Below, piece by piece: positions 1 to 7,140 of a stretch of 12,467 nucleotides of DNA. This DNA is from Prevotella sp. UBA3208 (GTDB lineage: Bacteria; Bacteroidota; Bacteroidia; Bacteroidales; Bacteroidaceae): positions 1 to 12,467 of the forward strand of contig DEWO01000047.1 in NCBI GenBank assembly GCA_002363695.1. The letters are read 5' to 3'. Numbering within the stretch: position 1 is the stretch's first letter; the number at the start of each line of letters is the position of its first letter. The notes below the pieces were generated by a model that was given only the letters and a program-made list of their open reading frames with translations, did no database searches and was not told where the DNA came from. The position numbers and the translations under genes were made by a program.

Positions 1-2276
1 TATGCTACGGCCTGTGGCTGGATGCGTCTATTGCCAAGGACCATGGGGTGTTCGTCAGTGACCAGCGTACACCCAACGTGCTGAAGATGATGCTCCAGAA
101 ACCCAGTACGGAAACGCTGGCTGCCCTGCTGAAGGATCACTTCTATCTGACTGATATCGGCATCTGGCTGCTGAGCGACCGTGCCGTGAAGCTGCTTATG
201 AAACGTTCGATGGCAGACCCCAGCTCTCAACTCTCAACTCTCAATTCTCAACTCAAAGAGTATGACCTGTATTCAGAGTTTGGTTGTACGTTAGGTACTG
301 ACCCTACCATAGACGACCCGGAACTGCACGAACTGACAGTGGCTATTGTGCCGCTGGCTGGGGGAGCGTTCTATCACTATGGTACCTCGGGAGAGATGAT
401 TTCTTCGACGGTGGCTATTCAGAATGTGGTGAACGACCAACGTGACATCATGCACCATGACCGTAAGCCACATCCGAGCATCTTCACACAAAACGCTCTG
501 ACGAGTTATCCGTTTACGGACAAGAATACCAATGTATGGATAGAAAACAGCTGTATCGGTCCTCACTGGACACTGACGCACGACAATATAGTGACGGGAG
601 TGCCCGAGAACGACTGGACGGTGACGCTGGAACCGGGACAGTGTCTGGACATCATACCCATTGGCGAGAATGGCTACTGCGTTCGTCCGTACCGCATTGA
701 TGACAAGTTTGCAGGCAGCGAACAGCAGAAGAAGCAGTTCCCCGTGGTGGAGACACTGGAAGAATTAGGAAAATTAGTAGAACTAGTAAAACTATCTGAA
801 CTGGTAAGACTAGAAAATCTATCAGAACATGCTACGACCTTCCTTTCCGCAGAGGATATTTCGAATGTAGCGAACCTGCGCAGGCTGTTCGAACAGCGGC
901 GTCGCTTCCGGGCGCAGAATTGGCCTGCCCTGGCCCGTAACTGGCAGCACAGCGTATTCTATCAGCTGGATTTGGACGATGCCTCACGGGAGTTTCGCGA
1001 GATGCAGCTGCCCATGCCTGCCCCTGTGGAAACAACGGCTCCGCTGATGACGCGCATTCATGATGCGATGTTCCGGGGTGATAGCGATGGGGCCTTTGCC
1101 TTGTTGCGCAATGGACTGACAGATGGTGTGCTGGCTCAGAAACAGCAGCCCCGGTTGTCGGTCTATCCTGACCAGATAGTCTGGGGACGCTCCCCTGTAC
1201 GCATAGACTTGGCAGGAGGATGGACGGATACGCCGCCTTACTGTCTGATGGAGGGCGGGGCTGTGGTGAACATTGCCATCGAGCTGAACGGTCAGCCACC
1301 CTTGCAGACATATATCAAACCCTGTCGGGAACCTCATATCGTGCTACGTAGCATAGACCTGGGAGCTATGGAGGTCATTGAGACCTACGAGCAACTGGCT
1401 TTATATAATAAAGTAGGCTCTCCGTTCTCGATTCCCAAGGCTGCGTTGGCCTTGGCAGGGTTCCTGCCCAGTTTCTCGCTGGAGACATATCCCTCGTTGC
1501 GAACCCAGTTGGAGCATTTTGGCTGTGGCATAGAACTGACGCTGCTCTCAGCGATTCCTGCAGGCAGCGGACTGGGAACATCGAGCATCCTGGCATCGAC
1601 GGTGCTGGGGGCTGTCAACGACTTCTGCTCGCTGGCATGGGACAAGAACGAGATAGGGCGTCGGACGCTGGTGTTGGAGCAGTTGCTGACGACAGGTGGT
1701 GGCTGGCAAGACCAGTTTGGCGGTGTCCTGGGAGGCGTGAAGCTGCTGGAGACCGCCCGAGGCTTCGACCAGAATCCGCAGGTCAGATGGCTGCCGGATG
1801 CTGTCTATACCCAACCGGAGTATCAGCAGTGCCACCTATTATATTATACGGGCATCACCCGTACGGCCAAGAACATATTGGCAGAGATTGTGCGAAGGAT
1901 GTTCCTCAACCACCATGTGGAACTGCAACAGCTGCGCTCGATGAAAGCCCATGCCATGGATATGTATGAGGCCATCCAGCGCCAGGACTTCTTGCTGATG
2001 GGACGTCTCATCCGCAAGACATGGCAGCAGAACCAGTCGATAGACAGCGGTACCAATCCGGACAGTGTGCGTCGCATCACAGACCTGATAGACGACCTGT
2101 GCCTGGGTTATAAGCTGCCCGGTGCGGGTGGCGGTGGCTATCTGTATATGGTGGCTAAAGACCCAGAGGCAGCAGCACGTATCAAGCAGATTGTCAATCA
2201 GGCTCAACCTAACCCCAATGCCCGTTTCGTAGACATGACGTTGTCGAAGAGCGGACTGCAAGTAAGCAGAAGCTGA
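1..2276 (+). CDS. fkp: Bifunctional fucokinase / L-fucose-1-phosphate guanylyltransferase, 5' end outside the window
   Basis: This enzyme salvages free L-fucose in the cytoplasm: the C-terminal kinase makes fucose-1-phosphate and the N-terminal half converts it to GDP-fucose for capsule and glycoprotein fucosylation. The frame is open from base 3, and the first possible start (GTG at 48) lies inside conserved-looking sequence, so the true start is upstream. About 757 residues are visible; the Bacteroides fragilis protein is about 949, so roughly 190 residues including the nucleotidyltransferase start are missing. Counting from the GTG, the GHMP-kinase hallmarks are SPVRIDLAGGWTDTPP (about 382-397), the phosphate-binding PAGSGLGTSS (about 504-513) and LPGAGGGG (about 690-697). 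Two low-complexity in-frame repeat tracts interrupt the middle part (separate entries). The stop TGA overlaps the next start by one base (TGATG). Identity is very confident. Confidence 0.95.
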   Translation, partial: CYGLWLDASIAKDHGVFVSDQRTPNVLKMMLQKPSTETLAALLKDHFYLTDIGIWLLSDRAVKLLMKRSMADPSSQLSTLNSQLKEYDLYSEFGCTLGTDPTIDDPELHELTVAIVPLAGGAFYHYGTSGEMISSTVAIQNVVNDQRDIMHHDRKPHPSIFTQNALTSYPFTDKNTNVWIENSCIGPHWTLTHDNIVTGVPENDWTVTLEPGQCLDIIPIGENGYCVRPYRIDDKFAGSEQQKKQFPVVETLEELGKLVELVKLSELVRLENLSEHATTFLSAEDISNVANLRRLFEQRRRFRAQNWPALARNWQHSVFYQLDLDDASREFREMQLPMPAPVETTAPLMTRIHDAMFRGDSDGAFALLRNGLTDGVLAQKQQPRLSVYPDQIVWGRSPVRIDLAGGWTDTPPYCLMEGGAVVNIAIELNGQPPLQTYIKPCREPHIVLRSIDLGAMEVIETYEQLALYNKVGSPFSIPKAALALAGFLPSFSLETYPSLRTQLEHFGCGIELTLLSAIPAGSGLGTSSILASTVLGAVNDFCSLAWDKNEIGRRTLVLEQLLTTGGGWQDQFGGVLGGVKLLETARGFDQNPQVRWLPDAVYTQPEYQQCHLLYYTGITRTAKNILAEIVRRMFLNHHVELQQLRSMKAHAMDMYEAIQRQDFLLMGRLIRKTWQQNQSIDSGTNPDSVRRITDLIDDLCLGYKLPGAGGGGYLYMVAKDPEAAARIKQIVNQAQPNPNARFVDMTLSKSGLQVSRS
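222..256 (+). repeat. Heptamer tandem repeat inside fkp
   Basis: Five 7-bp units (agctctc, aactctc, aactctc, aattctc, aactcaa) lie in tandem and are read in frame as SSQLSTLNSQLK, about residues 59-70 counted from base 48. Because 7 is not a multiple of 3, the peptide itself is not a simple repeat. Composition and codon choice differ from the surrounding CTG-rich sequence. It resembles the short tandem tracts found between genes elsewhere in this window, so it looks like an intergenic-type repeat tolerated in a surface loop. Confidence 0.8.
762..824 (+). repeat. Degenerate 9-bp tandem repeat inside fkp
   Basis: Seven 9-bp units run in frame: gaattagga, aaattagta, gaactagta, aaactatct, gaactggta, agactagaa, aatctatca. 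They encode a tripeptide repeat of the pattern charged-Leu-small (ELG KLV ELV KLS ELV RLE NLS; about residues 239-259 counted from base 48). Leucine is TTA or CTA here in all but one unit, while the flanking gene prefers CTG, which marks the tract as compositionally foreign. The peptide could form a short helix or linker just before the fucokinase domain. Confidence 0.8.
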
Positions 2277-3091
2277 TGGAGTTTCGTACTATTATAGATA
2301 TTGAAAAGCCAGGGTTTGAGATTCAACCCTGCGAGGAACTGCTGCTTGTGGGTTCCTGCTTTGCCGATGCCATCGGACAGCACTTTCGTGAAGAGGGCTT
2401 TCCCGTCACGGTGAACCCCTATGGGACGATGTATAATCCCGCCTCGGTATTACACACGGTGGAGAAATTCTTCTCAACGAATGCTGGCAGTGGGGTGGGG
2501 CCTCGCATTGTCTTCTTTACTTTGGGTACCAACCATGTCTATCGACTCAAGGAGACGGGCGAGATTGTGGATAACTGCCAGAAACGTCCGGCAGTCTTGT
2601 TTCAGGAGGAACAACTCACCGTTGAGGCTTGTGCGGATTATCTCCGTCAGGCCGTGGACATCCTGCGCCAGCACAATCCGGAGGTTCAGGTAGTGCTGAC
2701 CGTCAGCCCCATTCGCTATCGTAAGTACGGCTATCATGAGAGCCAGCTCTCGAAGGCTACCCTCCTCCTGGCCGTCAATCGGTTAGAATCTCCATCTCTC
2801 CACTACTTCCCCGCCTATGAGATTGTGATGGACGAGTTGCGCGACTACCGCTTCTATGCTTCCGACATGCTACATCCCTCGGAACAGGCTGCCGAGTATA
2901 TCTGGCAGCGGTTGGTAGATACCTGCTTCTCGCCTGAGGCCAAGGCTTTTCTGGACGAGTGGCGTCCGCTGAAGCAGGTGCTGGCCCATAAGCCCTTCGA
3001 CCCGGAAAGCATGGAGTACAGGCAGCTCATGGATAAAACTATGTTAAAAGTAGCGGCCCTTCGCAAAAAATATCCTACCTTTGCATTATGA
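2276..3091 (+). CDS. GSCFA domain protein (SGNH-hydrolase-like)
   Basis: The 271-residue protein carries the family-defining GSCFA motif at residues 26-30 (VGSCFAD), followed by a conserved NPYGTMYNPASV stretch (about 48-58), TLGTNHVYR (about 82-90) and a C-terminal ASDMLHPS (about 195-202). The S27 of GSCFA and the D197/H200 pair sit where SGNH hydrolases have their nucleophile and Asp-x-x-His block, so an esterase-like activity is plausible, but the substrate of this family is not known to me. There is no signal peptide or membrane segment, suggesting a cytoplasmic protein. It overlaps fkp by one base and the MurF-Alr gene by four (ATGA), so the three are probably translated from one mRNA, hinting at a cell-envelope role. 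Family assignment is firm; function is open. Confidence 0.88.
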   Translation: MEFRTIIDIEKPGFEIQPCEELLLVGSCFADAIGQHFREEGFPVTVNPYGTMYNPASVLHTVEKFFSTNAGSGVGPRIVFFTLGTNHVYRLKETGEIVDNCQKRPAVLFQEEQLTVEACADYLRQAVDILRQHNPEVQVVLTVSPIRYRKYGYHESQLSKATLLLAVNRLESPSLHYFPAYEIVMDELRDYRFYASDMLHPSEQAAEYIWQRLVDTCFSPEAKAFLDEWRPLKQVLAHKPFDPESMEYRQLMDKTMLKVAALRKKYPTFAL

Positions 3092-5475
3092 ATTACACAA
3101 TAGAGAAAATTACGACGCTCATCGGAGCACGACGCATCGGTACGGCCGATGCACAGATAGGCTGGCTGTTGACGGACAGCCGTTCACTATGTTTCCCGGA
3201 AGAAACCTTGTTTTTCGCCCTGAAGACTCCCCGCAATGACGGTCACCGCTATATCAGCGACCTCTATCGTCGTGGGGTGCGCAACTTCGTCGTGGAACAC
3301 GTTCCCGACCAGCCTGCCCCCGATGCCAACTACCTGAAAGTCCCCTCGCCGCTGGCAGCCCTGCAGCGTCTGGCAGAGCGTCATCGTGACGAGTTCGACA
3401 TCCCCATTGTGGGTATTACCGGTTCCAACGGTAAGACCATGGTGAAGGAATGGCTCTACCAAGTGCTCTCACCCGACCATGTCGTTACCCGCTCGCCCAA
3501 GAGCTATAACTCGCAGATAGGTGTCCCCCTCTCTGTCTGGCTGCTCAATGAGCAGACGCAGATAGGACTTTTTGAGGCAGGCATCAGTCAGTTGGGTGAG
3601 ATGGAGGCTTTGCATGACATCATACAGCCTACCATTGGCGTGCTGACCTCCATTGGTGCTCCTCACCAGGAGAACTTCCGCTCGCTGGAAGAGAAATGCA
3701 TGGAAAAGCTGAAACTGTTCCATGATGCCAAAGTCATCATCTACAATGCCGATGACGACCTGGTGAGTCGCTGTGTGCGTCGTTCGGGTTTCAAGGGCAA
3801 GAAGATTGGCTGGCGTCGTGACGAGCTGCTGTCTGCCTACCAGCTACCCTTCTGCGATGAAGCCTCTATTGAGTGCTCGCTGGCAGTGGCTGCCACAGCC
3901 CTCTGTCTGGGAGTCACCCCTGAACAGCTGGCCGAGCGCATGGCTCGGCTGGAGCCTGTGGCCATGCGGCTGGAGGTCATGGAGGGACAGCACGGCTGTA
4001 CGCTCATCAACGACTCCTATAACTCGGACATCAACTCCCTCGGCATTGCCCTCGACTTCATGTCTCGTCGCGTTAACGACCGGCGTTGTCGCACCCTGTT
4101 GCTGAGCGACATCCTGCAGAGCGGACAGAGCGCAGTGGAACTATATGGCGAGGTCAACAGCCTCTGCCAGAAGCGTGGCGTAGACAAGCTGATAGGCATC
4201 GGCCCACAGATTAGTGCACATGCGGCACTCTTCAAACTACCCGACACCACCTTCTTCTCCACTACCGACGAATTCCTGCACAGCAATGCGTTCCGTCAGC
4301 TGCACGACGAAGTGGTGCTCATCAAGGGTGCCCGAGCCTTTGGCTTCGACCGCATCACGGAGCGTCTGGAACAGAAAGTGCATGAGACCATCCTCGAGGT
4401 GAACCTCAATGCCGTGGTCGACAACCTGAACTACTACCGTTCCTTCTTGAAGCCGGAGACCAAGCTGGTGTGCATGGTCAAGGCCGACGCCTATGGAGCC
4501 GGTGCCGTGGAGGTGGCCAAGACCCTGCAGGACCATCGGGTGGACTATTTGGCCGTGGCCGTGGCCGACGAGGGCGTGACCCTGCGCCGCAACGGCATCA
4601 CGCAGAACATCATGATTATGAACCCCGAGATGACGGCCTTCAAGACCATGTTCGACTGGGACCTGGAACCCGAGGTCTACTCGTTCCGGCTGATGGACGC
4701 ACTCATCCATGCCGCTGAGAAACTGGGCATCACGGGCTGGCCGGTACACATCAAACTGGATACCGGTATGCACCGCTTAGGCTTCAACCCCGACAAGGAT
4801 ATGGACGAACTCATCAAGCGTCTGAAGTCGCAGAATGCCATCATTCCCCGTTCCGTCTTCTCTCATTTTGTGGGGAGCGACAGCGACGACTTTGACCGCT
4901 TCTCCGCTATGCAGTTCGAGAAGTTTGAACGTGCCAGTCGTCAGTTGCAGGCAGCCTTCGACCACAAGATACTGCGCCACATGGATAATTCGGCAGCCAT
5001 CGAGCACTTCCCCGAGCGGCAGATGGACATGTGCCGTCTGGGACTGGGTCTCTATGGTGTTGATCCGCGCGACAATCGATTGCTGAGTACCGTCTCGACC
5101 CTGAAAACCACCATTCTCCAGTTGCGCCATGTGCCCAAGGACGAGACGGTGGGATATAGCAGAAAAGGCGTGCTGACCCGCGACTCCGACATAGCCGCCA
5201 TCCCCATTGGCTATGCTGACGGGCTAAACCGGCATCTGGGACGAGGAGCCTGCTACTGTCTGGTCAACGGACAGCGGGCCCCCTATGTGGGCAATATCTG
5301 TATGGATGTAGCCATGATAGACGTGACCGGTATTCCCTGTAAGGAGGGCGACAGTGTGGAGATCTTCGGTGAACATCTGCCCGTCACCGTGTTGAGCGAT
5401 GCCCTGCAGACCATTCCCTACGAAGTGCTGACAAGTATCAGCAACCGTGTCAAGAAAGTCTATTTCCAAGACTGA
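3088..5475 (+). CDS. murF-alr: Bifunctional UDP-MurNAc-tripeptide:D-Ala-D-Ala ligase / alanine racemase
   Basis: The 795-residue fusion joins two steps of cytoplasmic peptidoglycan precursor synthesis: the racemase makes D-alanine from L-alanine and MurF ligates D-Ala-D-Ala to the UDP-MurNAc tripeptide. The N-terminal half (about 1-430) is a Mur ligase with the ATP loop GITGSNGKT (residues 109-117) and a DSYNSD motif near 310. The C-terminal half (about 435-795) is a fold-type III alanine racemase: the PLP lysine is K465 in MVKADAYGAGA, and Y690 in VGYSRKG matches the second catalytic base, followed by the conserved IGYADG. Such MurF-Alr fusions are usual in Bacteroidota. The start ATG overlaps the upstream stop (ATGA). 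The gene ends 11 bp from the convergent JAMM gene with no visible terminator hairpin. Confidence 0.95.
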   Translation: MNYTIEKITTLIGARRIGTADAQIGWLLTDSRSLCFPEETLFFALKTPRNDGHRYISDLYRRGVRNFVVEHVPDQPAPDANYLKVPSPLAALQRLAERHRDEFDIPIVGITGSNGKTMVKEWLYQVLSPDHVVTRSPKSYNSQIGVPLSVWLLNEQTQIGLFEAGISQLGEMEALHDIIQPTIGVLTSIGAPHQENFRSLEEKCMEKLKLFHDAKVIIYNADDDLVSRCVRRSGFKGKKIGWRRDELLSAYQLPFCDEASIECSLAVAATALCLGVTPEQLAERMARLEPVAMRLEVMEGQHGCTLINDSYNSDINSLGIALDFMSRRVNDRRCRTLLLSDILQSGQSAVELYGEVNSLCQKRGVDKLIGIGPQISAHAALFKLPDTTFFSTTDEFLHSNAFRQLHDEVVLIKGARAFGFDRITERLEQKVHETILEVNLNAVVDNLNYYRSFLKPETKLVCMVKADAYGAGAVEVAKTLQDHRVDYLAVAVADEGVTLRRNGITQNIMIMNPEMTAFKTMFDWDLEPEVYSFRLMDALIHAAEKLGITGWPVHIKLDTGMHRLGFNPDKDMDELIKRLKSQNAIIPRSVFSHFVGSDSDDFDRFSAMQFEKFERASRQLQAAFDHKILRHMDNSAAIEHFPERQMDMCRLGLGLYGVDPRDNRLLSTVSTLKTTILQLRHVPKDETVGYSRKGVLTRDSDIAAIPIGYADGLNRHLGRGACYCLVNGQRAPYVGNICMDVAMIDVTGIPCKEGDSVEIFGEHLPVTVLSDALQTIPYEVLTSISNRVKKVYFQD

Positions 5476-5486
5476 TTGTCGGGGGG

Positions 5487-5888
5487 CTATTCCTGATGAA
5501 CCTCTTTGTCTACGACCTCACCGTGCTGTATCTTGAAGGAATTGAGATGGACGCCTTCGTGGAGGGAGAGGATGGCATAGCGGATGTGGGGGTCGACGGC
5601 CAGACGGAGGTCTTCCTGCGAGGGACGCGAGGGGGAGGCGGGATGGCTGTGCCAGTTGGCGAGAATCTGCAGGCCCTTGCTGCGGGCATAGCGCAGGGCT
5701 GCAAACTGGTCCTTGGGTGCAAAGGTGAAGTGCTCCGGTGAGTGGTCGATGTTTTCCATCCTGTAGTTCTCGGTGACGACGTCTCCGGCGGGTCCGCTGG
5801 TGCCCAGCAGGTAGCCGCACGTCTCGTTGGGTGCGTCCTGCCGGGCCTGGCTGATTAATTCATCTATGATTTCTTGTGGTATCTTCAT
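5487..5888 (-). CDS. JAMM/MPN (M67) metalloprotease, probable sulfur-carrier processing enzyme (HcyD/QbsD/Mec-like)
   Basis: This small 133-residue protein is a stand-alone JAB1/MPN domain. The zinc site is complete: E22 in NETCGYLLG, H80 and H82 in HSHP, and D93 in PSQED give the E...HxHP...SxxD signature. Bacterial relatives of this size cleave the C-terminus of ubiquitin-like sulfur carriers: Mec of Mycobacterium releases cysteine from CysO, QbsD trims QbsE, and HcyD of Wolinella succinogenes trims HcyS and later releases homocysteine from it. Here it is the last gene of a three-gene leftward set with an E1 enzyme and a carrier that has residues after its Gly-Gly, exactly the substrate such an enzyme needs. 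Fold and metal site are seen directly; carrier trimming is inferred from context. The 42 bp separating it from the E1 gene hold a heptamer repeat. Confidence 0.9.
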   Translation of the reverse strand: MKIPQEIIDELISQARQDAPNETCGYLLGTSGPAGDVVTENYRMENIDHSPEHFTFAPKDQFAALRYARSKGLQILANWHSHPASPSRPSQEDLRLAVDPHIRYAILSLHEGVHLNSFKIQHGEVVDKEVHQE

Positions 5889-5890
5889 TT

Positions 5891-5937
5891 TTCAATGCAT
5901 AATTAATAATGCATAATGCATAATTATCGTTCAATGC
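5891..5937. repeat. TGCATAA heptamer tract bounded by 8-bp direct repeats
   Basis: The JAMM-E1 gap contains 7-bp units TGCATAA (5896), TTAATAA (5903), TGCATAA (5910), TGCATAA (5917) and a decayed TTATCGT. The tract is bounded by perfect direct repeats TTCAATGC at 5891-5898 and 5930-5937. The right copy includes the stop codon of the E1 gene. The interior is partly self-complementary (ATAATTA at 5899-5905 against TAATTAT at 5921-5927), so it could fold as a weak hairpin, but there is no U-run to make it a terminator. Confidence 0.75.
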
Positions 5938-6737
5938 TTTAAGTCGCAGGCGGCCTGTTCGTAGTCTGTCAGATGATCGATGGTGGGGCTCGTGCCACAG
6001 ATGGTGCACGAGTCACGATGCTTCACGGGAACCGTGCGGAACTGCATGGTCTTGGCATCGAAGGTGAGCAGACGGTTAGTCAGTAACTCGCCGATACCCG
6101 TAAAGTACTTCAGTGTCTCGGCGGCCTGGATGGTGCCCAGCATTCCGGCGATGGCCCCCAGTACCCCAGCCTGCGAACAGGTGGGTACGGCTCCTACGGG
6201 AGGCGGTTCCTTGAACATGCAGCGGTAGCAGGCCGTGCCTGGCAGATGGGTGAACGTCTGGCCGTTGAAGCGCAGGATGCCGCCATGCGAGAAGGGCTTG
6301 CCTGCCATTACGCAGGCATCGTTGATGAGGAACTTCACGGGGAAGTTGTCCGTCCCGTCGACGATGAAGTCATACTCCTTGATGATGTCGAGCGCGTTCG
6401 ACGAGTCGAGAAACTGATAGTAGGTCTCCACCTTCACGTCAGGGTTGATGGCCTTGATCTTCTCCTCAGCACTCTTTACTTTGGGTACGCCAACGTCTTT
6501 GGTGAAGTGGATGACTTGTCGCTGGAGATTGCTCAGGTCGACGACATCGGCATCCACGATACCAATCGTGCCGATGCCAGCCGCAGCGAGGTAGAGCGAG
6601 ACGGGAGCCCCCAGTCCGCCTGCCCCTACCACGAGCACGCGCGCGTTCATTATCTTTTCCTGTCCCTCCACGCCGACATCCTGCAAGAGAATATGACGGG
6701 AATATCGCTGTATCTGTTCTTCTGTAAAGTCTATCAT
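5931..6737 (-). CDS. E1-like adenylyltransferase (ThiF/MoeB/HesA family), probable HcyF-type activator of the adjacent carrier
   Basis: Enzymes of this family adenylate the C-terminal glycine of a ubiquitin-like sulfur carrier so that it can be converted to a thiocarboxylate. From the MIDFTEEQ start (268 residues), the ATP-binding GAGGLG is at 38-43, the acidic VDADVVDLSNLQRQ follows at about 61-74, and GTDNF is at 128-132. The zinc cysteines form two pairs, C170/C173 (CYRC) and C244/C247 (CTIC). C187 in PTCSQAG sits where ThiF has its active-site cysteine. No rhodanese domain is attached, as in ThiF rather than long MoeB forms. A GTG nine codons upstream (6764) would also be in frame but lies in an agtgaaa repeat, so ATG 6737 is preferred. 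Partnership with the ThiS-like carrier just upstream is inferred from adjacency; by sequence alone it could be called MoeB or ThiF. Confidence 0.9.
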   Translation of the reverse strand: MIDFTEEQIQRYSRHILLQDVGVEGQEKIMNARVLVVGAGGLGAPVSLYLAAAGIGTIGIVDADVVDLSNLQRQVIHFTKDVGVPKVKSAEEKIKAINPDVKVETYYQFLDSSNALDIIKEYDFIVDGTDNFPVKFLINDACVMAGKPFSHGGILRFNGQTFTHLPGTACYRCMFKEPPPVGAVPTCSQAGVLGAIAGMLGTIQAAETLKYFTGIGELLTNRLLTFDAKTMQFRTVPVKHRDSCTICGTSPTIDHLTDYEQAACDLKH

Positions 6738-6773
6738 AGCGGAAGCAAATTTTTCACTTTTCACTCTTCCTTT

Positions 6774-6989
6774 TTACCTTAGGCATCCTCCTCCCATGAA
6801 ATACAGGAAATCGACCTTATCACCTTCCTTGATCTGGATACTGTCCCAGTCGTCGCGTTCGGCGAACTCCTCGTTCACCTGTACGCTGACCATCTCGGGG
6901 TTCTCTACCAGCAACTGCCTGATCAGTTCACTCACGTTGAGCGGCAGGCTCACTTCCTGCACGTCTCCATTTACATAAATCTTTGCCAT
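6774..6989 (-). CDS. ThiS/MoaD-like ubiquitin-fold sulfur carrier with C-terminal extension after GGG (HcyS-like)
   Basis: The 71-residue protein (MAKIYVNG...) is a beta-grasp sulfur carrier: its length, the VNGDVQEV start, the acidic middle and the end DFLYFMGGG are typical. Mature carriers end in Gly-Gly, whose carboxylate is adenylated and thiocarboxylated. Here GGG (66-68) is followed by Cys-Leu-Arg and then TAA (6774-6776), so the gene product is a proprotein that cannot be activated until trimmed. Carriers of this kind are QbsE and HcyS, both paired with JAMM proteases. An alternative start MTTM at 6998 adds three residues; a longer frame reaching 7076 is excluded because it would begin upstream of the promoter. 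The E1 gene follows after 36 bp. A thiamine role is less likely: no other thi gene is nearby. Confidence 0.88.
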   Translation of the reverse strand: MAKIYVNGDVQEVSLPLNVSELIRQLLVENPEMVSVQVNEEFAERDDWDSIQIKEGDKVDFLYFMGGGCLR

Positions 6990-7015
6990 AGTTGTCATTG
7001 AGTTTGAATCACGCT

Positions 7016-7047
7016 GCAAAGGTACGGTGTTTTTTCCGTAGCCACAA
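7016..7047 (-). promoter_or_regulatory. Bacteroidota-type promoter for the carrier-E1-JAMM operon
   Basis: Read on the - strand, a -33 element TTG (7047-7045, in GGGATTG) is followed after exactly 20 bases by the -7 element TAccTTTG (7024-7017). This fits the Bacteroides sigma factor consensus TTTG/TTG-N19-21-TAnnTTTG. Transcription should begin near 7010, about 10-20 nt before the carrier start codon. Confidence 0.75.
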
Positions 7048-7065
7048 TCCCACAAGGATGGTAAA

Positions 7066-7091
7066 TCGCATACCATACAGAGGGTATGTGA
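7066..7091. promoter_or_regulatory. Candidate operator between the divergent promoters
   Basis: An inverted repeat TCgCATACC-N8-GGTATGtGA (arms 7066-7074 and 7083-7091; one mismatched pair each side) is centred at 7078/7079, exactly midway between the two -33 elements. This is the usual place and form of a binding site for a dimeric regulator acting on both promoters. No regulator gene is present in the window, so the factor is unknown. Confidence 0.45.
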
Positions 7092-7109
7092 AATGCCATA
7101 AACGGGGGA

Positions 7110-7140
7110 TTGCAGGAGTGCCGGAACTGCCGTACCTTTG
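7110..7140 (+). promoter_or_regulatory. Bacteroidota-type promoter for the DsrE2-TusA-encapsulin-desulfurase-MetY operon
   Basis: TTG at 7110-7112 (in GGGATTG) is separated by 20 bases from TAccTTTG at 7133-7140, the same spacing and sequence as its mirror promoter. Transcription should start near 7147, leaving a leader of about 20 nt before ATG 7166. Confidence 0.8.

Noticed and set aside
3076..3083. TACCTTTG promoter-like sequence just before the MurF-Alr start
   Set aside because: There is no TTG element at the 19-21 bp spacing, it lies inside the GSCFA gene, and transcription would start at or after the ATG; operon overlap explains expression better.
4237..4773. 178-codon - strand frame opposite the MurF-Alr gene
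   Set aside because: Shadow frame of a well-supported fusion gene; the histidine-rich product has no recognisable domain.
5476..5486. Bidirectional terminator between MurF-Alr and the JAMM gene
   Set aside because: Only 11 bp are available and no hairpin with a U-run is present on either strand.
6738..6764. GTG start nine codons upstream for the E1 gene
   Set aside because: The extra residues come from an agtgaaaagtgaaaa repeat in the spacer, whereas MIDFTEEQIQRYSRH is a normal family start.
6774..6989. Thiamine ThiS or molybdopterin MoaD role for the carrier
   Set aside because: No thi or moa genes are nearby and the masked C-terminus with a JAMM protease fits the HcyS/QbsE type better; not excluded experimentally.
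7023..7040. TACGG-N8-CCGTA inverted repeat over the leftward promoter as a second operator
   Set aside because: Arms are only 5 bp, and the mirror position on the right (7117-7134) does not carry the same repeat, so it is probably chance.
6990..7076. Longer N-terminus for the ThiS-like carrier
   Set aside because: It would begin upstream of the -7 element on the same strand and adds sequence foreign to the family.
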